NCBI RefSeq assembly: GCF_000702305.1
Contig: NZ_JNLC01000001.1
Location: 164,014-228,013 of the forward strand
Direction of reading: 5' to 3'
Source of the DNA: Allobosea sp. 117
Lineage (GTDB): Bacteria; Pseudomonadota; Alphaproteobacteria; Rhizobiales; Xanthobacteraceae
Length of the DNA stretch: 64,000 bases
Made by a program: the position numbers and the translations under genes. The notes beneath the pieces are model-generated. The model saw only the letters and a list, made by a program, of their open reading frames with translations. It was not told the DNA's origin and made no database searches. Positions 17,697 through 25,178 of the stretch are shown here, in pieces (the stretch's first letter is position 1; the number at the start of each line of letters is the position of its first letter).

Positions 17697-18509
17697 ATGA
17701 GCGCCGCTACCACCGAGACCCGCCCGCTTCTGTTCACCGGCGCCGCCGGCATTCTGGGGCGCTGGCTGCGGCCGCGGCTGATCGAGGCCTATGGCGCGCT
17801 CATCTCCACCGACATCGCCGATCTCGGCCCCGCTTTGCCGGGGGAGGAGACAGTGGTCGCCGACCTCGCCGATGCGCAGGCGGTCGACGCGCTGGTGGCG
17901 CGCGCCGGGCGCATCCTGCATTTCGGCGGCATCTCCTACGAGACGACCTTCGACCGGCTGGTGCCCTCCAACATCGTCGGCACCTATAATGTGTTCGAGG
18001 CGGCGCGCCGGCACGGCGTCGGGCCGATCGTCTATGCGAGCTCGAACCACGCCATCGGCTTCTACGAGAGCGGCCGCCAGCTCGACACCGAGGTGCGCAC
18101 GCGGCCGGATTCGCTCTACGGCGTGACTATGGCGTTCAAGGAGAACCTCGCCAGCCTCTATTACGACAAATACGGCGTCGAGAGCGCCGGGCTGCGCATC
18201 GGCACGGCGCGGCCGGACCCGATCGACCCGCGGCACCTCTCTACCTGGCAGAGCTACGAGGACCTGCTGCGGCAGATCGAGGCCTGCTTCGCCGCGCCAA
18301 AGCTCGGGCGCATCGTGATGTACGGCGTCTCCGCCAATGACCGCTCCTGGTGGAGCAACGCGCTGGTCGGCGAGGTCGACTATCGCCCGCAGGACAATGC
18401 CGAGGCCTTCGCCGGCGCGCTGATCCCGAACGGCGACACCCGCGACCCCGAGGCGCCGGAGGTGAAGTACCAGGGTGGCCCCTTCGTGTCGGACGGCTAT
18501 GCGCGCTGA
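17697..18509 (+). CDS. Uronate-dehydrogenase-like extended SDR with altered catalytic lysine
   Basis: A 270-residue extended short-chain dehydrogenase/reductase. The Rossmann motif is FTGAAGILGRW near the N-terminus. Regions that match what I remember of Agrobacterium uronate dehydrogenase are VYASSNHAIGFY, LSTW, GVSANDRSWW, PQDNAEAF and YQGGPFV near the end. That enzyme oxidises galacturonate or glucuronate to the aldarolactone with NAD. The catalytic tyrosine is Y141, but in Y141-G-V-T-M145 the lysine of the YxxxK motif is methionine (ATG at 18133-18135). The start follows GAGGAG. Loss or change of activity, or a sequencing error, are all possible. Confidence 0.85.
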   Translation: MSAATTETRPLLFTGAAGILGRWLRPRLIEAYGALISTDIADLGPALPGEETVVADLADAQAVDALVARAGRILHFGGISYETTFDRLVPSNIVGTYNVFEAARRHGVGPIVYASSNHAIGFYESGRQLDTEVRTRPDSLYGVTMAFKENLASLYYDKYGVESAGLRIGTARPDPIDPRHLSTWQSYEDLLRQIEACFAAPKLGRIVMYGVSANDRSWWSNALVGEVDYRPQDNAEAFAGALIPNGDTRDPEAPEVKYQGGPFVSDGYAR

Positions 18510-18615
18510 GGGGTGAGGCGAGGGCGTCTCTGCCGGCTGGGAAGAGGCGCTGGGGGGTGGGTGAGGTGTGCGGGCGGACAGGGGGCGGCATTCGGGGACG
18601 GACGGAGCGCCCCGC

Positions 18616-19791
18616 TCACCCCTCGCGCAGCCTGTCCGCCGCGGCGCGGATGCGGTCGGCGACGAAAGCGAGGGAAGGGGCGTCCAGCCGGCGCACATCG
18701 ACCAGCAGCCGGCCGCGATCGGCGAGCAGGTCGCGCACTAGGATGCGCGGCACGCCGTCCGCGATCGCCCGCGCCAGCGCCTGCGCGTCGCCGCCCGCCT
18801 CGGCGGGCGTGACGTCGAGCGCGACGCGGCTGAACGGGTTGCCGGTCTCGTCCGGCAGCACCGAGGCGGCGATGCCCGGCAGGCCGGCGAGCCCGGCCGC
18901 CAGCGACTGCGCGCGGGCGAGCACGGCCTCAGCCTCCGCCGCGTGATCGCGCCTCTCCCAGCGTTCCAGCGCCGCGATGGCGCCCATCACGGCCTCCTTG
19001 GCCGCCTTCATCGGACGGCCGACGCCGTGCTGCTGGGCGGCGCAGGCGCGCACCAGCCCGGCGCGGCCGGCAATTATGCCGGCGGTCGGCCCGCCCAAAG
19101 CCTTCTGCGCGCTGAACAGCACCAGATCGGCGCCGGCGGCGATCAGCTCCGGCCAGCCATATTCGGCGGCGGCGTCGACGATGACCGGCACGCCGGCGGC
19201 ATGCGCCTCCGAGACGATGTGCGCCAGCGGCAGCATGCCAGTCTGCGCGGTGTGGTGCGAGACGACGTGCAGCACCGCCGCCGTCTCCGGCCCCAGCGCG
19301 GCGCCGAGTTGATGCGCCCGCGTCTCGGTGGCGGCACCGATCTCCCGCACGCGGGCGCCGCTGAGACGGATGTCGCCAGTGATCAGCGCCCCGTAATCGA
19401 CCACATGGCCTTTCTGGATGACGATCTCGCCGCGCATGCCCGTGCTGTCCGGCAGCCGCGCGACGCGGCCGGGGTCGTCGCCGGCCATCGCGGCGGCGCA
19501 GGCGATGACGATGGAGGCCGAGGAACAGTTGGTGACGAAGCCGGCCTCGGCGCCGGTGACGCGGGCGATGACCCCGCTCGCCACCCTCTGCAGCTCGGCC
19601 ATGCTGACCGACAGCGGCAATATGGCGGCGACAGCCTCGACGATTTCCGGCGCCACCGGGCTGGCGCCATGGACGGTTTCGGTGCCCGAGACGTTGAGGA
19701 GCGGCGTAAGCTGGTAGCGCGCGAGCCGGGTGGGCAAAGTGCCCGTCGCGCGGGTGGCGGCTTTCGTGCGGTCGGCGTTGTGGGCGGGCAC
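18616..19791 (-). CDS. SelA-like PLP-dependent lyase/aminotransferase
   Basis: A 391-residue fold type I PLP enzyme of the SelA-like group that includes D-glucosaminate(-6-phosphate) ammonia-lyases. The N-terminal LLNVSGTETVHGASPVAPE, the nucleotide-like region FVTNCSSASIVIACAAA, D206 in VIVDAAAE and the PLP lysine K230 in LFSAQKALGGPTAGIIAG all fit that group. It starts at a GTG preceded by GGAGG. It is divergent from the D-amino-acid lyase gene and shares that control region. The reaction is likely beta-elimination or deamination of an amino acid or amino-sugar acid. The exact substrate is unknown. Confidence 0.85.
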   Translation of the reverse strand: MPAHNADRTKAATRATGTLPTRLARYQLTPLLNVSGTETVHGASPVAPEIVEAVAAILPLSVSMAELQRVASGVIARVTGAEAGFVTNCSSASIVIACAAAMAGDDPGRVARLPDSTGMRGEIVIQKGHVVDYGALITGDIRLSGARVREIGAATETRAHQLGAALGPETAAVLHVVSHHTAQTGMLPLAHIVSEAHAAGVPVIVDAAAEYGWPELIAAGADLVLFSAQKALGGPTAGIIAGRAGLVRACAAQQHGVGRPMKAAKEAVMGAIAALERWERRDHAAEAEAVLARAQSLAAGLAGLPGIAASVLPDETGNPFSRVALDVTPAEAGGDAQALARAIADGVPRILVRDLLADRGRLLVDVRRLDAPSLAFVADRIRAAADRLREG

Positions 19792-19878
19792 GGGCGATCC
19801 TCCGTTCCATCTCTCCGGCGGCGCGGCTGTCGGGGAGCGACTTTTGCGAAATGCTTCGCGCGCCGCCTTGACGAGAAG

Positions 19879-19889
19879 ATGTCTGATAA
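19879..19889. promoter_or_regulatory. GntR-type operator variant overlapping promoter
   Basis: ATGTCTGATAA matches the TTGTCTGACAA palindrome at 9 of 11 positions. It falls between a TTGACG -35-like box (19868-19873) and a TACAAT -10-like box (19893-19898; spacing 19), so a bound protein would exclude RNA polymerase. It could control both divergent genes. Confidence 0.45.
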
Positions 19890-19928
19890 GTTTACAATTA
19901 GATCCCCTACAAGAAAACGGAAATCCCT

Positions 19929-21236
19929 ATGCCGTCGATCGATCTGAGCGCCATCGAAGCCGGGCTGGTCGACGGGAGCTTCAAGGGGCTGCCGCCGGAT
20001 ATGCCGCCGCTGCCGCTCGGCGAGATCGGCCGGCAGGGCTGGAGCGTGCTCGACGAGGACCTGCCGCTGCCGCTCGCGGTGCTGAAGCGCTCGGGCATCG
20101 AGCGCAACAGCGCCTATATGCGCGCCTTCCTCGAACTCACCGGCGCGCGCATCGCCCCGCACGGCAAGACCACCATGGCGCCGCAGCTCTTCGCGCGGCA
20201 GATCGCCGACGGGGCGGTGGCGATCACGCTCGCCACCGTGCAGCAGATCCGTGTGGCGCGCCGCTTCGGCTTCGACCGCATCCTGCTCGCCAACCAGGCG
20301 GTGGGCCGGCAGGGGACGGCCTATCTCGCCGCAGAAACCGAGCGGCATCCCGGGCTGAAGCTCTGGAGCTTCGTCGACTCCGCCGCCGGGGTACGGCGCC
20401 TCGCCGAGGCGAAGCGGGCGGCGGGAGGTGAGGTGCCGCTTCGGGTGATCCTCGAAGGCGGCTTCGCCGGCGGGCGCACCGGCTGCCGCACGCTCGCCGA
20501 TGCCGAGGCGGTGGCCGATGCCATCCGCGCGGCGGCGCCCTATGTCGTGCTGTCCGGCGTCGGCGGCTATGAGGGGCTGCTGGCCGGCGCCAATCCGCAG
20601 GCGACGATGGAGCGGGTCGACGGCTTCCTCGACCATCTGGTCGCCATCGCCCGCATGTGCGAGGCGCGCGGCGCCTTCGCGCCGGGGCCGGTGATCCTCA
20701 CCGCCGGCGGCTCGAGCTTCTACGATCTGGTGGCGCGGCGCTTCGCGGCCGCGGGGCTTAAGAGCGAGGTCGAGGTGATCATCCGCTCGGGCTGCTACCT
20801 CACCCATGATTCCGGCACCTATGAGGACCGCTTCGAGGATCTGCGCCGGCGCTTTCCGCAGGTCGACAGCCTGCGCGAGCGCCCCGCCCACGCGCTGGAG
20901 GTGTGGGCCTATGTGCAGTCGCGGCCCGAGCCTGAGAAGGCGATCCTCACCATGGGCAAGCGCGACGTCTCCTTCGATTCCCGGCTGCCGGAGCCGCTCA
21001 TGTGGTACCGGCCGGGGAGCGCCGGCGGGCCGCAGCCGATCGGCGAGCGCCATGCGGTGGCGGGGCTGAACGACCAGCACTGCCACATGGTGCTGCCGGC
21101 CGACAGCCCGCTGCAGGTCGGCGACATGGTCGCCTTCGGCATCTCGCATCCCTGCACCACCTTCGACAAATGGCAGGTCATTCCGGTGGTCGACGACGAC
21201 TACCGGGTGGTCGATGCCATCCGCACCTTCTTCTGA
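19929..21236 (+). CDS. D-serine dehydratase-like / D-amino-acid deaminase (fold type III PLP)
   Basis: A 435-residue PLP enzyme with an alanine-racemase-type barrel and a D-serine-dehydratase-like C-terminal domain. K80 in APHGKTTMAP is the PLP lysine. The C-terminal NDQHCHMVLP and ISHPCTTFDKW carry the His and Cys residues expected to bind a catalytic metal in this family. Such enzymes eliminate ammonia from D-serine or related 3-hydroxy-D-amino acids, or cleave D-threonine. It is longer than typical yeast or bird D-serine dehydratase. It is followed 12 bases later by a RidA gene, which fits an enamine/imine intermediate. Confidence 0.87.
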   Translation: MPSIDLSAIEAGLVDGSFKGLPPDMPPLPLGEIGRQGWSVLDEDLPLPLAVLKRSGIERNSAYMRAFLELTGARIAPHGKTTMAPQLFARQIADGAVAITLATVQQIRVARRFGFDRILLANQAVGRQGTAYLAAETERHPGLKLWSFVDSAAGVRRLAEAKRAAGGEVPLRVILEGGFAGGRTGCRTLADAEAVADAIRAAAPYVVLSGVGGYEGLLAGANPQATMERVDGFLDHLVAIARMCEARGAFAPGPVILTAGGSSFYDLVARRFAAAGLKSEVEVIIRSGCYLTHDSGTYEDRFEDLRRRFPQVDSLRERPAHALEVWAYVQSRPEPEKAILTMGKRDVSFDSRLPEPLMWYRPGSAGGPQPIGERHAVAGLNDQHCHMVLPADSPLQVGDMVAFGISHPCTTFDKWQVIPVVDDDYRVVDAIRTFF

Positions 21237-21248
21237 CGGGACAGGACG

Positions 21249-21722
21249 ATGAGCGAGATTGATTTCGACGCGCGGCTGGCGGCTCTGGGCGAGGAGGTGC
21301 CGGAGCCGACGGTGCCTGGCGCCAACTACGTGCCGGCGGTCGTCGTCGGCAATCTCGTCTTCCTCGCCGGGCAGGTGCCGCGGCGCGGCGAGAGCCTGAC
21401 CTGCGTCGGGCGGCTCGGCGAGAACCTGACCATCGAAGAGGGGCAGGCGGCGGCGCGGCTCTGCGCGCTGAATCTGATCGTGCAACTCAAGGTCGCCGCC
21501 GGCGGCTCGCTGAAGCGCGTGAAGCGCATCGTGAAGCTGACCGGCTTCGTGAACTCGGCGCCGGACTTCACCGCCATGCCGCAGGTGGTCAACGCTGCCT
21601 CGGACCTGTTCATCGAGATCTTCGGCGAAGCCGGACGCCACGCCCGCAGCGCGGTCGGCGCGCCGAGCCTGCCGCGCGGGGTGGGCGTCGAGATCGAGGC
21701 GATCGCCGAAATCGAGATCTGA
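21249..21722 (+). CDS. RidA-family enamine/imine deaminase
   Basis: A 157-residue protein of the YjgF/YER057c/UK114 family. It shows the conserved end motif GRHARSAVGAPSLPRGVGVEIE, whose arginine in ARSAVG corresponds to the catalytic Arg105 of RidA. RidA enzymes hydrolyse the reactive 2-aminoacrylate-type products of PLP lyases. Its place directly after a D-serine-dehydratase-like gene supports such a coupled role. It is some 30 residues longer than classical RidA, mainly at the N-terminus, which is seen in one RidA subgroup. Confidence 0.92.
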   Translation: MSEIDFDARLAALGEEVPEPTVPGANYVPAVVVGNLVFLAGQVPRRGESLTCVGRLGENLTIEEGQAAARLCALNLIVQLKVAAGGSLKRVKRIVKLTGFVNSAPDFTAMPQVVNAASDLFIEIFGEAGRHARSAVGAPSLPRGVGVEIEAIAEIEI

Positions 21723-21756
21723 ACGCCTGTCACGCACGCTTCCGGGAGAGCCTGCC

Positions 21757-24012
21757 ATGAACGCCCCGTTCGCCTCGCCGCAGGATGCTGCCGCCAGCGA
21801 GTCCGCAGCCCGCGGCCACCGCCGGGACCCGCGCCACGACGTCCTGTTCGAGCCGGTGCGCATCGGCCCGAAGACGATGAAGAACCGCTTCTACCAAGTG
21901 CCCCAATGCACCGGGGCGGGACACATGCGCCCCGGTTCCAATGCCGGGCACCGCGCGGTGAAGGCGGAGGGCGGCTGGGGCGGGCTGTGCACGGAATCCT
22001 GCTCGATCCACCCGGAAGTGAACCAGACCACCGTCACCAACGCCACGATCTGGGACGAGGGCGACGTCATCAACCACCGTCACATGGTGGACGAGGTGCA
22101 CAAATGGGGCGCGCTCGCCGCCGTCGAGCTCGGCGCCGGCGGGGTGAAGGACAATCTCTGGAGCCGCTATGTCGCCCCCGCCATAGACCGCTTCCCGTCC
22201 TCCGGCGTGAACAAGGTCTACACCTATCCGGCGACCGAGGAGGACATCGCCCGCGTCATGCAGATGTATGAGGACGCGGCGCGGCGGGCGCGGGATGCGG
22301 GCTTCGACATCCTCTATGTCCACGGCGCCGCCGGCGTGTTTCCGGCGCATGCGCTGTCGCGCCACTTCAACCGGCGCACCGACAAATATGGCGGCTCCTT
22401 CGAGAACCGCGCGCGCTTCTGGGTCGAGGCGCTGGAGCGGCTGAAGAAGGTGGCCGGCGACGACTGCGCGGTGGCCACCCGCATCACCATCGACGACCTC
22501 GCCGGGCCGTGGGGCGTCGAGCTGCACGACGAGGGGCTGGCCTTCGTCGAGTACATCACCAGGCTCGGCCTGGTTGACATGTGGGACGTGATCATCGGCG
22601 GCTCGGGCGACGACAATTGGGGCGAGGATTCCGGCCCGTCGCGCTTCTACAAGTCGAACCACCAGGCGCCGTGGAATGCCGAGGTGAAGCGCATCGCCAA
22701 GGTGCCGGTGGTCGGCGTCGGCCGCTTCACCGATCCTGACGAGATGGCGCGGGTGGTGCGCACCGGGCAGATCGACATCATCGGCTGCGCGCGGCCCTCG
22801 ATCGCCGATCCGTACCTGCCGAAGAAGATCGAGGAAGGGCGGCCGGAGGATATCTGCGAGTGCATCGGCTGCAATGCCTGCATCTCCCGCTACAACCTCG
22901 GCAACATGCTGCTCTGCACGCAGAATCCGACCGCGATGGAGGAATATCGCCGCGGCTGGCACCCCGAGAAGTTCGAGCCGGCGCCTGCGCCGCGCACCGT
23001 GCTGGTGGTCGGGGCCGGGCCGTCGGGGCTCGAATGCGCGCGCGTGCTCGGCCGGCGCGGCTATGACGTGCAGCTCTGCGAGGCGAGCGAGACGCTCGGC
23101 GGGCACATGCGCAACACGGTGAAGCTGCCCGGTCTCGCCGAGTGGGGGCGGGTGTTCCAGTATCGCGAGAACCAGCTCCTGCGCATGCCGAACGTCACCA
23201 TCATGCGCGGCACCGGGCTCGTCACCGCCGACGACATCCTCGAATTCGGCGCCTCGCGCGTGGTGCTGGCGACCGGCGCGCACTGGGTCGGCAACGGGCT
23301 CGGCGCCTCCGGGCCGGACGGCATTCCCGGCGTCGACGACGGGCTCGACGTGTTCGTGACGCCGGAGCAGTTCTTCGCCGGCAAGGCGATCGGCGACCGG
23401 GTCGTGGTGCTCGATTCCGACGGCTACTACATGGCGATCAGCATCGCCGAGGCACTGGCCGACCAGGGCAAGCAGGTGACGATCGTCACCCATCACGAGA
23501 AGATCGCGCCGGTCACCGAGCTCACGCTGGAGAGCCACAATCTGCGGCGCATGATGCGCGAGAAGGGCATTGCGGAGCGCATCGGCCACTGGGTGGAGCG
23601 TGTCGAGGTCGGCGCCGGTGGCGCCGAGGTCGTGATCTATGACCGCTATCGCGACGGTTCGCGCCGCACCAGCGAGCCGAAGACCGGCGTCTATCCGCGC
23701 CGGCTCGGCGATGCCGTGGAGGTGCTCGCCTGCGACAGCGTCGTGTTGTGCACGGCGCGCGAGTCCAATCGCGGGCTCTACGACGATCTCGTCGCCCGCC
23801 GCGAGAAATGGGCGGAGGTCGGGATCGAGGCGGTGGTGCGTTCCGGCGACTGCCTCGCCCCGCGCCTGCTGGCCGCCGACGCGATCTTCGACGGCCACCG
23901 TATCGGCCGCGAGATCGAGAGCGACAACCCCGAACGCCCGCGCGCCATCATCCGCGAGCGGCAGATCTGGGGGCAGGAGACTTTCCCGAAGCTGGGGGAC
24001 GCGGTGCTGTGA
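21757..24012 (+). CDS. FMN/4Fe-4S/FAD NADH:flavin oxidoreductase (TMADH/2,4-dienoyl-CoA reductase family)
   Basis: A 751-residue multidomain enzyme. Residues about 25-365 form an FMN-binding TIM barrel of the old-yellow-enzyme type (FEPVRIGPKTMKNRF). C369-x2-C372-x2-C375-x11-C387 binds a 4Fe-4S cluster. A dinucleotide-binding domain starts around 410 (VLVVGAGPSGLECARVL). This architecture occurs in trimethylamine and dimethylamine dehydrogenases, dienoyl-CoA reductase and enzymes that N-demethylate betaines such as stachydrine. The stretch CTQNPTAMEEYRRGWHPEKF resembles the amine-dehydrogenase branch as I recall it. An oxidative attack on a C-N bond is therefore a good guess, but the substrate is unknown. 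Confidence 0.88.
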   Translation: MNAPFASPQDAAASESAARGHRRDPRHDVLFEPVRIGPKTMKNRFYQVPQCTGAGHMRPGSNAGHRAVKAEGGWGGLCTESCSIHPEVNQTTVTNATIWDEGDVINHRHMVDEVHKWGALAAVELGAGGVKDNLWSRYVAPAIDRFPSSGVNKVYTYPATEEDIARVMQMYEDAARRARDAGFDILYVHGAAGVFPAHALSRHFNRRTDKYGGSFENRARFWVEALERLKKVAGDDCAVATRITIDDLAGPWGVELHDEGLAFVEYITRLGLVDMWDVIIGGSGDDNWGEDSGPSRFYKSNHQAPWNAEVKRIAKVPVVGVGRFTDPDEMARVVRTGQIDIIGCARPSIADPYLPKKIEEGRPEDICECIGCNACISRYNLGNMLLCTQNPTAMEEYRRGWHPEKFEPAPAPRTVLVVGAGPSGLECARVLGRRGYDVQLCEASETLGGHMRNTVKLPGLAEWGRVFQYRENQLLRMPNVTIMRGTGLVTADDILEFGASRVVLATGAHWVGNGLGASGPDGIPGVDDGLDVFVTPEQFFAGKAIGDRVVVLDSDGYYMAISIAEALADQGKQVTIVTHHEKIAPVTELTLESHNLRRMMREKGIAERIGHWVERVEVGAGGAEVVIYDRYRDGSRRTSEPKTGVYPRRLGDAVEVLACDSVVLCTARESNRGLYDDLVARREKWAEVGIEAVVRSGDCLAPRLLAADAIFDGHRIGREIESDNPERPRAIIRERQIWGQETFPKLGDAVL

Positions 24013-24019
24013 GCCGACG

Positions 24020-24748
24020 TCAGCCCTTCTGCTTCCACGCCTCGAACTCGGCGAGGGCTTCGGGGGCGGGCGGGTAGAGGCCGAAGATCGAGCGGCCTTC
24101 CTTCACCTTCTCGGTGACGAAGTCCTCGTAGCGCGACTGCTCGAAGCCCTGCCGCGCCACCTCGTCGGCGAGATGGCGGGGGATGACCACGACGCCCTCG
24201 CGGTCGCCGACGATGACGTCGCCGGGATAGACCGGCACGTCGCCGCAACCGACCGGGACGTTGATGTCGACGGCATGGTGACGGGTGAGGTTGGTCGGCG
24301 CGGCGCGGCTTGCGCAATAGACCGGGAAGTCCAGCGCCTCGATGGTGGGGGAATCCCGGAGCCCCCCGTCGGTGACGACGCCGGCGGCGCCGCGCACCAT
24401 CATGCGGGTGACCAATATGCTGCCGGCGCCCGCCGCGCGGGTGTCGCGCCGGCAGTCGATGACCATCACATGGCCGGGCGGGATGGTCTCGACCGCCTTG
24501 CGCTGGGGATGCTCGCGATCCTCGAACACGGCGGAGACGTCGATGTCCTCGCGCGAGGGGATGTAGCGCAGGGTGAAGGCCTCGCCGACCATGGTGCCGC
24601 CACCGGTGGACAGGCGCTGGACGCCCTGCATGAAGGTGTTGCGCAGGCCGCGGGCCATGAGCTGCGAGGTGATGGTCGCGGTGCTGATGCGCGCGAGCAA
24701 GGCGCGGGTCTCGTCGGACAGGGGAGCGGGCGTGGTCACGATAGGCAT
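24020..24748 (-). CDS. RraA-family protein (HMG/CHA-type aldolase or decarboxylase-like)
   Basis: A 242-residue protein of the RraA / 4-hydroxy-4-methyl-2-oxoglutarate aldolase family. The family motif is seen in GAAGVVTDGGLRDSPTIEAL, where the Arg-Asp pair binds oxaloacetate-like substrate and metal, and in GDVIVGDREGVVVIP. It is longer than the roughly 160-residue RNase E inhibitor RraA, which favours a metabolic enzyme cleaving or decarboxylating a 2-oxo acid. It converges on the oxidoreductase gene (7 bases apart) and faces the family-5 ABC operon across a control region with operator-like repeats. Confidence 0.87.
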   Translation of the reverse strand: MPIVTTPAPLSDETRALLARISTATITSQLMARGLRNTFMQGVQRLSTGGGTMVGEAFTLRYIPSREDIDVSAVFEDREHPQRKAVETIPPGHVMVIDCRRDTRAAGAGSILVTRMMVRGAAGVVTDGGLRDSPTIEALDFPVYCASRAAPTNLTRHHAVDINVPVGCGDVPVYPGDVIVGDREGVVVIPRHLADEVARQGFEQSRYEDFVTEKVKEGRSIFGLYPPAPEALAEFEAWKQKG

Positions 24749-25178
24749 TCCCTGACATCGGCGTATGATGGCCGCCGCAGCGCGTCGCCGAACCGGCCGA
24801 GCGGCGTTGGGGAAGGCGGCGCTGGCGCGGGCGACGTGTCCGGTCCACCGGACGCGAGCGTGACTTCTTGTCGGACATGTTTACCGGATTTCCGGCGGAA
24901 TGGCGAGGCCTGTCGGGCTTCAAGCGGGGCAGATTTGCCACCTTGGCGCGGGCATGGGGGCAATGTCGGAGCGGCCGCCATACCCCGAAAGCTGGCGATT
25001 TCCAGCGTTTCGCCGCCCGTCGCGGCGCCTGCAACATGCGTCATCCGCGGGTGGTGGACGAACCTGACTGACAAGTTAATGAATTAATTGACAGGTTCTC
25101 GGGGCCATGCAAGCCTGCCCGTCAAGCTGTGAGAACAACAGCTCTTCCTCATCAGGTGGAACAGCGGAGCTTGCCGTC
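24749..25178. promoter_or_regulatory. 430-base divergent control region of the ABC importer and RraA gene
   Basis: No gene is supported here. It contains two variants of the TTGTC-N-GACAA palindrome: TTGTCGGACAT (24868-24878, 9 of 11) and CTGACTGACAA (25064-25074, 9 of 11). From 25068 to 25094 there is also a 27-base dyad whose arms are CTGACAAG-TTAAT and ATTAA-TTGACAG around a GA centre. The dyad is AT-rich against a GC-rich background and lies about 85 bases before the importer gene, as a repressor or activator site would. An open frame through 25107 exists but its first residues look non-coding. Confidence 0.5.

Noticed and set aside
21730..23898. 722-codon minus-strand open frame opposite the flavin oxidoreductase
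   Set aside because: The plus-strand gene has complete FMN, Fe-S and FAD motifs. The reverse frame has none and is rich in Arg, His and Ala.
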